Below, piece by piece: positions 35,181 to 44,301 of a stretch of DNA of 64,000 nucleotides. Source of the stretch: Flavilitoribacter nigricans DSM 23189 = NBRC 102662 (GTDB taxonomy: Bacteria > Bacteroidota > Bacteroidia > Chitinophagales > Saprospiraceae); assembly GCF_002646595.1 (NCBI RefSeq), contig NZ_PDUD01000032.1:62001-126000 (forward strand), read 5' to 3'. The notes beneath the pieces are model-generated. The model saw nothing but the letters and a program-made list of their open reading frames with translations. It did no database searches and was not told the origin of the DNA. The position numbers and the translations under genes were made by a program. Position 1 is the first letter of the stretch, and each line of letters begins with the position of its first letter.

Positions 35181-35230
35181 TTTAATACGAGCTAGGTATT
35201 TACCCGATCTCTGCTTTAGAATTCCTCTTC

Positions 35231-35246
35231 TGTCAGATGACTGACA
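35231..35246. promoter_or_regulatory. Palindrome TGTCAG-N4-CTGACA, candidate operator of second SusC
   Basis: TGTCAGATGACTGACA is a perfect 6+6 palindrome about 80-95 bases upstream of the predicted start of transcription. The same palindrome (differing only in one spacer base) occurs upstream of the first SusC gene at 41385, which points to one regulator for both. Confidence 0.6.
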
Positions 35247-35257
35247 AAGGAAGCGTT

Positions 35258-35297
35258 GGAACTGCCCGAAACACCGGCCGGTGTCCCGGACAGTTCC
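35258..35297 (-). terminator. Long imperfect hairpin after the Calx-beta lipoprotein gene
   Basis: GGAACTGCCCGAAACACCGG pairs with CCGGTGTCCCGGACAGTTCC (17 of 20 positions, others G-T compatible). It lies 110 bases beyond the stop of the lipoprotein gene and could end that transcript, although no long T-run follows. Confidence 0.45.
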
Positions 35298-35408
35298 GGG
35301 AGCGTGCAAAAAGTGCGTCCTGCTGAATGCGTAAATGTGCACCTGGATATAGATGGATCCGTCACATCAATGTCCGCATCGGCCTTCTCACACCGCTCCC
35401 GGTGATAC

Positions 35409-36242
35409 TTACTGTTGTAAGGTCAGGCTTACCGTTCCGGTGTCCGAATAGCCGTTGCTCCAGGTATAGGTGATGGCTCCGGAGCATTTTTCGTAGGTGC
35501 CCGAGCCGGATACGCTGGTACCGAATGGCTCACTACCGCTGATGGTGACTACACTTCCGTCTACGGTAAGGGTGACCGGCAGGGGCAGATCCGCCGTTAC
35601 CCCGTAAACATCGTACCATTCCAGATAGAGACCGGCACTGAAATCGCTGACTTCGTAGGTGCCGTCGCCGTTGTCGGTGATCGTGACCACGGAAGCGTGA
35701 TTGGCCACCTCGTCCGGGCAGCATCCGTCCGTAGACTGGCCGGTCGTCAGGGACACATAGGTGCCACCGACCGGTATCCGGGTACATTCGTTCTTAATAG
35801 TCAGCAGGTAAGTGGAATTATTACCATCCGGTCCGGGGAAGCCCGCAACTCCGTTCTGCGGATTGGTCAGCGTGATCTCCAACACGGCGTCACTTGCACT
35901 CGGTTGGTTGTAGACCGGCTGAATGCGGATCACATCCTGGTAACCGCTGCCGGCATCAAACGAAAGGGTATTGCTACTGTTGAGGATCTCGTAGTCCGTG
36001 CCGGCTGCTCCGCCGGAGATCTCAAATTCTACACTGCCGCTGGAACCGTCCGTAGTGGAATAACGCACGGGGATCTCGATCGGCATGGGATCATCCTCAA
36101 AAATAGCCGTACCGGAAGAGGTAAAGCGGTAGAAGTTGTCTCCGGTGTAGGGCGTTATATCGTATTTGGTTTCCTCACAGGCGGAAAACCCGACAAGCAG
36201 GGCTACCAACAGGAGGAAAGAAATGCTATTCTTTAAAGTCAT
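35409..36242 (-). CDS. Calx-beta-like surface lipoprotein of the SusCD locus
   Basis: The 277-residue protein has a lipoprotein signal with LVGFSACEE, so it is probably on the outer membrane surface. Residues about 35-150 read as a Calx-beta-like / DUF4843-type beta-sandwich (FTSSGTAIFEDDPMPIEIPVRYST, then VLEITLTNPQNG). The remainder (about 150-277) is another beta-rich module with TCC-type cysteines (DGCCPDE) and a final TYTWSNGYSDTGTVSLTLQQ strand. Proteins in this position are often surface glycan-binding proteins. Here that role is inferred only from position and fold. The start is 89 bases after the SusD stop, within the same transcript. Confidence 0.78.
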   Translation of the reverse strand: MTLKNSISFLLLVALLVGFSACEETKYDITPYTGDNFYRFTSSGTAIFEDDPMPIEIPVRYSTTDGSSGSVEFEISGGAAGTDYEILNSSNTLSFDAGSGYQDVIRIQPVYNQPSASDAVLEITLTNPQNGVAGFPGPDGNNSTYLLTIKNECTRIPVGGTYVSLTTGQSTDGCCPDEVANHASVVTITDNGDGTYEVSDFSAGLYLEWYDVYGVTADLPLPVTLTVDGSVVTISGSEPFGTSVSGSGTYEKCSGAITYTWSNGYSDTGTVSLTLQQ

Positions 36243-36331
36243 TGTGATTTCTTTTAATGCTTTTAGAGGTTAAGAATGGAGATGCCGGGTAGCAGGTAAC
36301 CTGATCTGCCCCCCGACATCTCCGGAGCTTT

Positions 36332-37747
36332 TTAGTAACCCGGATTTTGTTGCATATTCGGGTTGGCGTTCAGTTCCGCCTGCGGGATCGGAAGCTGGAA
36401 ACGTGGATCGTCGGCCGGAAGTAATAAGGCATCCGCCGGCAGGGTTACTCCGGTACCGTCGGCCAGATCTCCGAAGTTGGAACGGTCTACGGGCAGTCCC
36501 TGGCGTTTCAGGTCAAAGAAACGGTGGCCTTCGAAAGCCAGTTCCAGTCTTCTTTCCAGCTGGATGGCATCTTTCAGCGCCTGACCGGTCTCATTACCGG
36601 AGGTGAAATCCGTATACCGCTGGCTGCGTACTACATCCAGATCGGCGAGTGCTTCCGCGTCCATACCCTTCTCGGCGTAGGCTTCCGCGCGATTGAGGTA
36701 AACCTCGGCCCACCGCAGTACCTTGGTATCAACCACGTTCAGTGATCCGGTTTCCCGGCCGAAGTACTTGGCGATGTGGTTGAACAGTTTGTCCGCAAAG
36801 GGCGTAGTGGAGAAATAGGTGGTAGTCCGGATGTCATTTTCCTGATACAACTGGAAGAAATCGTAAGCGGCCACGTATTCCGAGCGCACGCCGGTAGTAC
36901 CGGTCTGGCTGTATTCCACCCCGATGGAGGTACCGTCGGCTTCGGTATGGCGGATCTTAAAGGCCACACCTTCGTCGGTCGCATCCGTCCAGATGCCGGG
37001 GAAGAGGTCAATACTGCCGACACTCGGATCGCTTCTCAATGCTGCAGATGCGGCGTTGATCGTACCGTCGTAATCCTGGATATACAGATATACCCGGGAC
37101 AAGAGTCCGTTCACAGCATCCGCACCCAGGCGACCGTCTCCGTTGTTGTCGGCAATAAGGTCTTTAGCCCGTTGAAAATCGGCCAGGATATTGTCGTAGG
37201 TTTCCTGTACGGTCGGACGTTCCGGTACCAGCGTTACATCGGTGGAGGTTACGTAGGGAATACCCATGTCCGAAGCACCGTCCTGGGGGAATTTGGCGTA
37301 AACCCGGGCCATGTCGAAGTGCGACAGGGCGCGTAGTGCCAGCGCTTCTCCTTCAATATTGTTCCGGAAATCGCCTTCGTCCAGATTTTCCAGGTTTTCG
37401 AGGATGGCATTGGCCCGGTAGATCGTACGGTAGGCCTGATCCCAGAGCAGTCCCCAGGTATTGTTCCCGGAATAGTTCCAGTAGTGGATCGATTGCTTGC
37501 TGGTCCGGCCTTCCGAACTGATGATCAGGTTGTCCGCCAGAATATCCGGAGTACTGATGTACCAGCCGCCGTAGTAGCTACCGCCCCGCATGGAGCTGTA
37601 TACCCCCCGGACGGCGTTAGTGAAATCCGATGGGGTCTGGAGGGCCACCTCGGTCTCCAGGGCGTTGAACGGTTTCAGATCCAGATTCTGATCACAACTG
37701 ACCAGAAAAGAACTCACTATTAATAAAGCCAGAATTATTCTTTTCAT
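36332..37747 (-). CDS. SusD/RagB-family nutrient-binding lipoprotein
   Basis: The 471-residue lipoprotein has the lipobox FLVSCDQ and typical SusD features: N-terminal segment NLDLKPFNALETEVALQTPSDF, TPR helices (NNIEGEALALRALSHFDMARVYAKFP, RPTVQETYDNILADFQRA), and the C-terminal block VLRWAEVYLNRAEAYAEKG followed by ERRLELAFEGHRFFDLKRQGLP. SusD lids bind the substrate and open over the SusC channel. Its SusC partner is the gene upstream (38084-41077); the second SusC downstream lacks a SusD and might share this one. It follows SusC by 336 bases. Confidence 0.94.
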   Translation of the reverse strand: MKRIILALLIVSSFLVSCDQNLDLKPFNALETEVALQTPSDFTNAVRGVYSSMRGGSYYGGWYISTPDILADNLIISSEGRTSKQSIHYWNYSGNNTWGLLWDQAYRTIYRANAILENLENLDEGDFRNNIEGEALALRALSHFDMARVYAKFPQDGASDMGIPYVTSTDVTLVPERPTVQETYDNILADFQRAKDLIADNNGDGRLGADAVNGLLSRVYLYIQDYDGTINAASAALRSDPSVGSIDLFPGIWTDATDEGVAFKIRHTEADGTSIGVEYSQTGTTGVRSEYVAAYDFFQLYQENDIRTTTYFSTTPFADKLFNHIAKYFGRETGSLNVVDTKVLRWAEVYLNRAEAYAEKGMDAEALADLDVVRSQRYTDFTSGNETGQALKDAIQLERRLELAFEGHRFFDLKRQGLPVDRSNFGDLADGTGVTLPADALLLPADDPRFQLPIPQAELNANPNMQQNPGY

Positions 37748-38083
37748 GCTTTTGTTTTTTAGTTAAATGAAGTAGTGGCACCGGGTTACGGACATAAGAC
37801 CGGCCGTTGCCGGAGAGCGATCGCGTCCGGAAGCGGGATTCGGTCTGTAATACCGACTCGTGTTTCACTACTGTTGATCTGGGCGGCGGTACCGGATGGT
37901 CAGCAGTTGGGTATGTTGCCGGGAAGCCCTTGCGAGAGCGCTTTGGTACCCGTTTCATACTTTGGTGCTGCCGGGTCCGCCGACCCGAAAAATTTATATG
38001 CAAAGCAAGACTGTTCAATGATCGGGTAGCAGTGCGACATCCGGGCCGAAACCGGCGGACTCTGCTACCGTTGCAGTGGTCCC
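37748..38083 (-). other. Intercistronic region between first SusC and SusD
   Basis: No gene lies in these 336 bases. Just after the SusC stop a hairpin GGTAGCAG...CTGCTACC (38025-38069) with a GC-rich inner stem may act as a partial terminator or mRNA processing site. Other short inverted repeats (ACCGGCCGTTGCCGG near 37799) are present. Confidence 0.5.
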
Positions 38084-41077
38084 TTAAAAGACCACGTTTA
38101 CGCCGAACGTCCAACCCATAGTCTGGGGATAGGAGTACAGCGTAGCCTCACCCAATAGGGTTAGGTTGGATTCTTCCGAACCACGGCCTACCTCGGGATC
38201 ACCCCGGAAATAGGGGTTATACGTCCACAGGTTGGTTGCCTGCAGGAATACCCGCAGGTTCTGTACATAGAATTTCTGCGTCAGTGTACTGGGCAGCGTA
38301 TAGCCAACCGAAACATTCCGCAGGCGGATGTAGTCGGTTTTCTGCAGATAGCGGGTCGTGGTATTGGTATTATTATTCCGGCTTGGTTTCGGCAATACAC
38401 CGGTATCGCCGGGTTGTTTCCAGTAATTGAGCGCGGCTACATCCTGATTGTCATTGAAATTGGCACCGTCGCTGATGTTGTCGCGCAGCATGTAATTCAG
38501 ACTGTAAGCACCGTAGGAATAGTAGAAGGATGCGCTCACGTCGATACCGTAGACGTTCAGGTTGGTCCCTACCGTACCGAAGAGTTTTGGCTGGGGCGAC
38601 TTGCCTTCCAGCGCTACAGCATCATCCGCACTGTAAACATTGGTCACGTTACCGTCCTTATCGAAATACAGCTCGTCTCCGTTGGCGGGGTCCACACCGG
38701 CGTACCGCACCAGATAGAAGGTGTTGGCGGTCAGTCCTTCGCGCAGCAGGGTGAGGCCGCTGTTGCCGTTGATGATATCTTCACCGCCGTTGTTGAGGCT
38801 GGTGATCTCGTTCTTATTGGTGGTCAGGTTGCCGAACAGGGAAACGGAAAAGTTATTGCTCCGTACCACATCGGCCACCAGTTCTACTTCGATACCGGAG
38901 TTCAGCATCTCACCGATATTGGCCAGGCGACTCGCCCATCCCGTGGTGCGGGACAGCGGCTCGGGGAAAAGCAGATCGTAGGTTTTCCGATTGTAATAAT
39001 CCACGCTACCCGAGATGCGGTTGTTGAGAATACCGAAGTCGATCCCGGCGCTGTAGTTGAAGTTCTCTTCCCACTTGATCGTTGCGTTGGACAACTGATT
39101 CGGGATAGAGGTGGTGCGATCCGTGTAGCTGCCGAAACCGTAGGTTCCCTGCCAGTACAGGCCGGTCGGTTCGTTACCGGACGTACCGGCGGACAGGCGC
39201 AGTTTCAGCTGGTCGAACAGGCTGGAATTGGACATGAAGTTCTCACTGCCAATGTTCCAGGCTATACTACCGGCGTAGAAGAAACCGAATTGATTTTCAG
39301 AACCGAAGCGGGAGCTACCGTCCCGGCGCAGACTGAAAGTGGCCAGGTAACGGCTGTCGTAATTATAGCGCACTTCACCGAACTGCGACCAGAGCGACCA
39401 TTGCGTCCGGGTGGTATTTCCACCGGTGATCTCCGCCGCATTATCCTGGGTAAAGAACTGCGCGGAGGGGAAACCTTTGCCGTCTACCCGGTAAGAATCG
39501 AAATTCTGCTTGTAGTATTCCGTACCGATCATGGTATTGAACTGGTGTACACCGCCCAGGTTAAAGTCGTAGGAGAGCGTGTTGAACCAGTTGAAAATGA
39601 AGCGATCCGAGCCGTTGTCGGTCTTGATACCCGGTGCATTCGGGTCTCCGACGTAACCGTCGAGGATCGATCCCGGCTGGATGTAGTACTGACGGCGGAA
39701 GATGCGGTAGTTACCACCGGCCTGGGTTTTGAAACGTAGTTTATCCGTAATGCTGGCTTCGGCGTAGAGGTTGCCGATGGCGTTGGTCCGGGTAGCTTCT
39801 TCCGGGTTATTGCGCTGGGCCTCGGAAATACTGAAACCTTCGTGGGTGGTATTGTAAACCGGTTCGCCGTTCTCATCCAGACGCAGCGTACCGTCGTCTT
39901 CGTAGACAAATTCCGGCTCGTAGGCATTGTAGGCATAGACGGCTACAAAGGGGTTTTGGACATTGTAGCGGTCGCGGAGCTCGTCCTCTTCGGTCCGGCT
40001 CAGGGAGATGGTGTTACCCACTTTTAGCCAGTCCGTTACATCGAAATCCATATTGAAGCGGCCGTTCAGGCGGCTGAAGTCGGAGCCGATGGAAATCCCC
40101 TGCTCATCATAGGAGCCCAGAGAGAAGTGATAATTGGCATTTTCGCCACCTCCGGAAATGGACAGGTTATGCGAGCGGACCTCACCGGTGCGCAGCAGCA
40201 CGTCTTCCCAGTTGGTTTCTTTGAAACTGCGCTGCTGGCGCAGAGCATCGGCGGCTTCGGCCGTTCTGGCTCCCAGTGCCACTTCGTAATCCAGCTTCTG
40301 ATCGTAATCCATCATGGTGAAGCCGTCGTCCGTACGTTCTTTCTGACCGTACTGGAAGGTATAATTGATCGTGGGTTTGCGATCTCTGCGCCCCTTCTTG
40401 GTGGTGATCAGCACCACACCATTTGATGCTCGGGAACCGTAGATCGCCGTGGCAGCGGCATCTTTCAGGACGGATACTTCTTTAATGTCGTTAGGGTTGA
40501 TGGCGTTGTAGTCATCCTGGGTGATCTGGATACCGTCTACAATGAAGAGGGGAGCGTTGGAAGCATTGACGGAACCCTGACCGCGGATGCGGATATAGGC
40601 CGATCCGCCGGGGCGTCCGTTTTCGGCAACTACCTGCAGACCAGGTGATTGCCCCTGGAGGAGGTTGTCGATGCTACCGATGGGCTGGGCCTGCAGCTTA
40701 TCTCCGCTAACGGTAGTAACCGAGGAAGTCAGGTCCGATTTCTTTACGGAGTTGTAGCCGACAACAATTACTTCGGAAAGCTGAGCGATATCTGTACTCA
40801 TGGTTACATCCACAACGTTTGAGCTGCCGATCGCAACATCCTGGGTGGCATATCCGGTGTAGGAAAATTCCAGGGTGTTACTGCCGTCCGGCACCCGGAT
40901 GGAATAATTGCCGTCAATGTCGGTGACGGTACCGGTGGTGGTACCTTTTACTAAAACAGTTGCACCGATAAGAGACTCTCCGGATTCGTCAATGACTTTC
41001 CCGGATATAGTTCTCTGAGCTAATGTCAGGCTCACGGCCGATGACACCAGCAGTAGGACTAGTGCGAGTTTTTTCAT
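38084..41077 (-). CDS. SusC/RagA-family TonB-linked outer membrane protein (first copy)
   Basis: The 997-residue transporter has a signal peptide (LVSSAVSLTLAQ), a carboxypeptidase-D-like module with GKVIDESGESLIGATVLVKG, the plug with RPGGSAYIRIRGQGSVNASN and a TonB-dependent barrel ending GVNVVF. It leads a minus-strand set: this gene, SusD, the Calx-beta lipoprotein and, after a new promoter, the second SusC. The two SusC proteins are strikingly alike along their length (same ARTAEEA/TEEEAQ region, identical ILNNRISGSVDYYNRK/VFNNRLSGSIDYYNRR blocks), so they look like products of duplication. The substrate is unknown, because no glycosidase lies in the locus. The upstream TGTCAG palindrome is a candidate control site. 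Confidence 0.95.
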   Translation of the reverse strand: MKKLALVLLLVSSAVSLTLAQRTISGKVIDESGESLIGATVLVKGTTTGTVTDIDGNYSIRVPDGSNTLEFSYTGYATQDVAIGSSNVVDVTMSTDIAQLSEVIVVGYNSVKKSDLTSSVTTVSGDKLQAQPIGSIDNLLQGQSPGLQVVAENGRPGGSAYIRIRGQGSVNASNAPLFIVDGIQITQDDYNAINPNDIKEVSVLKDAAATAIYGSRASNGVVLITTKKGRRDRKPTINYTFQYGQKERTDDGFTMMDYDQKLDYEVALGARTAEAADALRQQRSFKETNWEDVLLRTGEVRSHNLSISGGGENANYHFSLGSYDEQGISIGSDFSRLNGRFNMDFDVTDWLKVGNTISLSRTEEDELRDRYNVQNPFVAVYAYNAYEPEFVYEDDGTLRLDENGEPVYNTTHEGFSISEAQRNNPEEATRTNAIGNLYAEASITDKLRFKTQAGGNYRIFRRQYYIQPGSILDGYVGDPNAPGIKTDNGSDRFIFNWFNTLSYDFNLGGVHQFNTMIGTEYYKQNFDSYRVDGKGFPSAQFFTQDNAAEITGGNTTRTQWSLWSQFGEVRYNYDSRYLATFSLRRDGSSRFGSENQFGFFYAGSIAWNIGSENFMSNSSLFDQLKLRLSAGTSGNEPTGLYWQGTYGFGSYTDRTTSIPNQLSNATIKWEENFNYSAGIDFGILNNRISGSVDYYNRKTYDLLFPEPLSRTTGWASRLANIGEMLNSGIEVELVADVVRSNNFSVSLFGNLTTNKNEITSLNNGGEDIINGNSGLTLLREGLTANTFYLVRYAGVDPANGDELYFDKDGNVTNVYSADDAVALEGKSPQPKLFGTVGTNLNVYGIDVSASFYYSYGAYSLNYMLRDNISDGANFNDNQDVAALNYWKQPGDTGVLPKPSRNNNTNTTTRYLQKTDYIRLRNVSVGYTLPSTLTQKFYVQNLRVFLQATNLWTYNPYFRGDPEVGRGSEESNLTLLGEATLYSYPQTMGWTFGVNVVF

Positions 41078-41384
41078 AAGAAATAACAGTTTAGTGATAT
41101 AATTATATGCTTCTTAATTGCTGAACTAGTGTTGAAAAGAATGGAGAAGAGTGATTATTTTTCGGCCTGTTCTCGCCATTAAAGATCGGATTTCGGTACC
41201 TTCCTGCTGCGTAAATTCGCTAAACCTACCCAAGAACTACTCATTTGTGTAGGGTTTGAATAGTATTGTATATGTTTTTATTTATTTCTTAAATAATTGA
41301 AAAATAGTTTATTGAATATTTAAAATTATTTATATTATAACATTGTATAGTTTTATTTGATGTGTAAGTGAGTAAGTGTTCCTT

Positions 41385-41400
41385 TGTCAGATGGCTGACA
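41385..41400. promoter_or_regulatory. Palindrome TGTCAG-N4-CTGACA, candidate operator of first SusC
   Basis: TGTCAGATGGCTGACA is identical to the site before the second SusC except for one spacer base. It lies 57 bases upstream of the best -7-like box and 308 bases upstream of the SusC ATG. Confidence 0.6.
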
Positions 41401-41474
41401 ATGGACCGGGCCGCATTACTTTTGGTATTGGTTTTTCTTGACGCTTAAATGAAGAGGAAAGTAAAAATCCATTG

Positions 41475-41482
41475 TACTTTTG
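41475..41482 (+). promoter_or_regulatory. -7 box TACTTTTG of ribA
   Basis: TACTTTTG matches TAnnTTTG exactly and would give a leader of about 80 bases. The nearest TTG at 41438 is too far for a -33 element. No FMN riboswitch fold is evident in the short leader. Confidence 0.45.
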
Positions 41483-41566
41483 CAACTTTAGCTACGCTAA
41501 AGGCATTCTTAATACGAAAGTCGGGAATATAAGCTCCGGCAAATTCTGGTAAAATTTTTCTTCCTG

Positions 41567-42205
41567 GTGAAGCCGATAGAAGCGATAAAAAATAATACGA
41601 TCACGATCAAAAAGCAGGCGGAGGCACCGATCCCCACACCCTGGGGTTTATTCAATATGATTGCCTTTTCCGGCAAGTCCGATGACTGGATGCCCCATTT
41701 CGCATTGGTTCATGAGCATTTTGATCCGGATCACCCCGTGCTGACCCGGGTCCATTCCGAGTGTATTACCGGTGACCTCTTTGGCTCAGCGCGTTGTGAA
41801 TGCGGTGAACAGTTGCACAAGTCCATGGAGTTGACCGCTCAGGCCGGCGGTATCGTATTATATTTAAGACAGGAAGGCCGTGGTATCGGCATCATCAATA
41901 AGCTAAAGGCCTACAATCTGCAGGATCTGGGGGACAATACCATTGAGGCGAATGAACACCTGCACCTGCCGATCGATGCGCGCAGCTACGATGTAGCCGT
42001 ACAGATGCTGCAGACCATTGGGGTACGTCAGATCCGCCTGTTGACTAATAATCCGGCAAAGATCGAAGCCATTGAACATTCTCCCATTGAAATGCTGGAA
42101 ATAGTACCGCTGATCATAGATCCGAAACCGGAAAATGTGGAATATCTGCGTACCAAAAAACGCGATATGGGCCATCTGATCAACTGGCCGGATAATAAAG
42201 AGTAG
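41567..42205 (+). CDS. ribA: GTP cyclohydrolase II
   Basis: The 212-residue enzyme opens GTP to start riboflavin synthesis. Conserved features are the zinc site CITGDLFGSARCECGEQL, the LRQEGRGIGIINKLKAYNLQD catalytic segment with the active Arg/Gly-rich loop, and the LTNNPAKI block near residue 160. It is the stand-alone form, without the RibB (DHBP synthase) domain often fused to it, and the length is normal. No other riboflavin gene is adjacent. Confidence 0.95.
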   Translation: MKPIEAIKNNTITIKKQAEAPIPTPWGLFNMIAFSGKSDDWMPHFALVHEHFDPDHPVLTRVHSECITGDLFGSARCECGEQLHKSMELTAQAGGIVLYLRQEGRGIGIINKLKAYNLQDLGDNTIEANEHLHLPIDARSYDVAVQMLQTIGVRQIRLLTNNPAKIEAIEHSPIEMLEIVPLIIDPKPENVEYLRTKKRDMGHLINWPDNKE

Positions 42206-42300
42206 TTACCAAATACAAGGTATAATTGACTGACAAAAAGGTCGTTATCCCTCCGTGCCCCAACTGCTAAACTTTCCAACCTCCTAACCTACCAATAACG

Positions 42301-43350
42301 ATGAGCAAGACAGTAAAGGATGCGCAGATTCTGGTCACCGGCGGCACCGGACTGGTAGGTTCTTATCTCATCCGTTATCTTTTGCAAAGTGGGTATACCC
42401 GAATTCGTGCGCTGTGTCGGCCGGATAGTAAATTTGATCTGCTGGACGGGCAGGAAGATCGGGTAGAATGGGTGGAGACCGACATTCTGGACATCATCGG
42501 GGTGGAAGAGGCCATGGCGGGTGTACAACAGGTCTACCATTGCGCCGCCCTGGTATCATTCGATAAGCGGGAAAAAGACCTGATGCTTCGTACCAACCGG
42601 GACGGAACGGCCAATATCGTCAATGCGGCCCTTTACGCCGGAGTGGAAAAACTGGTGCACGTCAGCTCCGTAGCCGCCATCGGTCGGGACAAAAAGACGA
42701 CCTGGGTCGATGAAAAGACCAAATGGGCACGCAGCCCGGATAATACGCACTACGCGATCAGCAAATTTCAGGCGGAACAGGAAGTATGGCGGGGCCAGGC
42801 GGAAGGCCTGACCGTGGCGGTCGTTAATCCGGCCATCATCCTCGGTGCCGGCTATTGGGATAAAGGATCGTCGGAGTTTTTTAGTCTGGCCTGGAAGGAG
42901 TTCCCTTTTTACCCGATAGGCGAGAATGGCTTCGTGGACGTCAGGGACGTGGCCCGTTTCGCGCTTCGCCTGATGGAAAGCAAGGTGCAGGGAGAGCGAT
43001 TCATTCTGAGTGGGACCAATCTGGCTTTCCGGGAAATGCAGGAGACCATGGCCCGGGCTATGGATCGCAAACCGCCCCGCTACCGATTCTCACCTTTTCT
43101 GGGCCGCTGGGCCGCCCGAATGGAGTGGTTGCGCAACAAACTTACCGGAAAAGAACCCCTGATCACCCGGGAAAACGTCAAGATGACCTCCCTGATCTAC
43201 CATTACCGGAATGATAAGTCTCGCCGTATGTTTGATTTTGCGTATATCCCCTTCGAACGAACCATTGAGGAGACTTCGGATTTGTTTAGAAAGAACCAGG
43301 AAAACGGATCCGCTCCCCGAGTATTGCCGTTGGTCCCGGTCGACCAGTGA
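42301..43350 (+). CDS. NAD-dependent epimerase/dehydratase (extended SDR)
   Basis: The 349-residue protein opens with the NAD(P)-binding motif VTGGTGLVGSYLIRYLL. The catalytic pair is HYAISKFQ (YxxxK), with VSSVAAIG supplying the Ser upstream. It belongs to the dihydroflavonol-reductase-like extended SDR group; such proteins act on sugar nucleotides or lipid-type alcohols, and the substrate cannot be read. It is 95 bases downstream of ribA and about 30 bases before an aldose-1-epimerase-like gene, so the last two may be co-transcribed. Confidence 0.85.
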   Translation: MSKTVKDAQILVTGGTGLVGSYLIRYLLQSGYTRIRALCRPDSKFDLLDGQEDRVEWVETDILDIIGVEEAMAGVQQVYHCAALVSFDKREKDLMLRTNRDGTANIVNAALYAGVEKLVHVSSVAAIGRDKKTTWVDEKTKWARSPDNTHYAISKFQAEQEVWRGQAEGLTVAVVNPAIILGAGYWDKGSSEFFSLAWKEFPFYPIGENGFVDVRDVARFALRLMESKVQGERFILSGTNLAFREMQETMARAMDRKPPRYRFSPFLGRWAARMEWLRNKLTGKEPLITRENVKMTSLIYHYRNDKSRRMFDFAYIPFERTIEETSDLFRKNQENGSAPRVLPLVPVDQ

Positions 43351-43380
43351 CCCTTATTTTCAGAACACCATCATTACATT

Positions 43381-44247
43381 ATGCAGCCAATACAAATCGA
43401 AAATCAACAATTCACCGCAACCATAGACCTGCACGGCGCCCAACTGGCCTCGCTGTTGCGTAAAGAAAGCTCAGAAGAATTCATCTGGCAGCGCGATCCC
43501 GCTTACTGGGCGGAATCAGCACCGATCTGTTTTCCGATCGTCGGTGACCTCAAGGACGGCACCTACCACTACGAGGGAAAAACCTACCGTATGAAAAAGC
43601 ACGGGGTGGTGCGCTATGCCGATTTCAGCCTGAAAGACCGGCAAACCGATGCCTGTACCCTGTCAGTAAAAGCCGATGCGGACACGCTGGCGTCCTATCC
43701 TTTTCAATTTGCGCTGGAAATTAATTTCAGATTGACTGATGAGGGAATAGTAGTGGCTTACACCATTCGGAATGAAGGCAATAAGGATATGCCCACCGGT
43801 CTGGGTTACCATCCGGCTTTCAATATCGACATCGAAAATTTTGAGCACAGCGATTATGAGATCAAATTTTCCGAAAAGGAGACCCTGGACCTGTACTGGC
43901 TGCAGCAGGGCGTACTCGAACTGAAAACCGAAAAGTATCTGCAGAACGAGGATTCCATCACTCTGACGCCCCATATTTTTAACGATGATGCCCTGATCTT
44001 TAAGGATATTAAGTCTCAGAAAATCAGCCTGAACCGCAAGGGGACGGACTGGCAACTGGACATGTATACCGGCGGCGCGCCGCATCTCGGAATCTGGGCC
44101 AAACCGGCGGCGCCCTACGTTTGTATAGAACCCTGGTACACTTACCAGGATAGTGCAGATGTGAGTGGGGATCTTTTTGAAAAACCGGGAATGTTCGTCC
44201 TGAAACCGGGCGAAACCTTCGAAAGCCACTACGAGCTCCGGGTTTGA
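43381..44247 (+). CDS. Aldose 1-epimerase family protein
   Basis: The 288-residue protein is a galactose-mutarotase-like beta-supersandwich. Recognisable parts are the opening IENQQFTATIDLHGAQLASLLRK, ESAPICFPIVGDLKDGTYHYEGK, the GLGYHPAFNID histidine motif near residue 140 and CIEPWYTYQDS near 245, with a final catalytic-type Glu in IEPW. The LacX-like branch of this family acts on hexose anomers or phosphosugars. It is followed by a strong hairpin terminator before the convergent gcvT gene. Confidence 0.88.
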   Translation: MQPIQIENQQFTATIDLHGAQLASLLRKESSEEFIWQRDPAYWAESAPICFPIVGDLKDGTYHYEGKTYRMKKHGVVRYADFSLKDRQTDACTLSVKADADTLASYPFQFALEINFRLTDEGIVVAYTIRNEGNKDMPTGLGYHPAFNIDIENFEHSDYEIKFSEKETLDLYWLQQGVLELKTEKYLQNEDSITLTPHIFNDDALIFKDIKSQKISLNRKGTDWQLDMYTGGAPHLGIWAKPAAPYVCIEPWYTYQDSADVSGDLFEKPGMFVLKPGETFESHYELRV

Positions 44248-44301
44248 TATAAAAGTACCGGAACTTACCGATCCAATCGTTTGGAGATAGCCCTAATACG
44301 G

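Larger units (their letters stand above)
34752..35408. other. 657-base leader and control region of the second SusC gene
   Basis: No gene is seen. From the SusC start outward on the minus strand it holds an element ACCTACACAG...GAGTAGGG (35071-35102) also found before the first SusC gene, an AT-rich tract (35116-35190) with a likely promoter, the TGTCAG palindrome and a long hairpin. The predicted transcript leader is about 395 bases. Confidence 0.6.
41078..41566. other. Control region between first SusC and ribA
   Basis: Reading toward SusC on the minus strand, it holds the TGTCAG palindrome, an AT-rich tract (41275-41362) with TAATTTTA (one off the -7 consensus, 41321-41328), and the element ACCTACCCAAGAAC...GTAGGG (41224-41253) that is also found before the second SusC. 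The plus-strand ribA promoter box is at 41475. Confidence 0.55.

Noticed and set aside
38414-39739. 441-codon plus-strand frame
   Set aside because: It is antisense to the first SusC barrel; long open frames on the opposite strand are expected from the codon use of GC-rich genes.
41483-41566. FMN riboswitch before ribA
   Set aside because: The 84-base leader is too short for the aptamer and I see none of its conserved stems.
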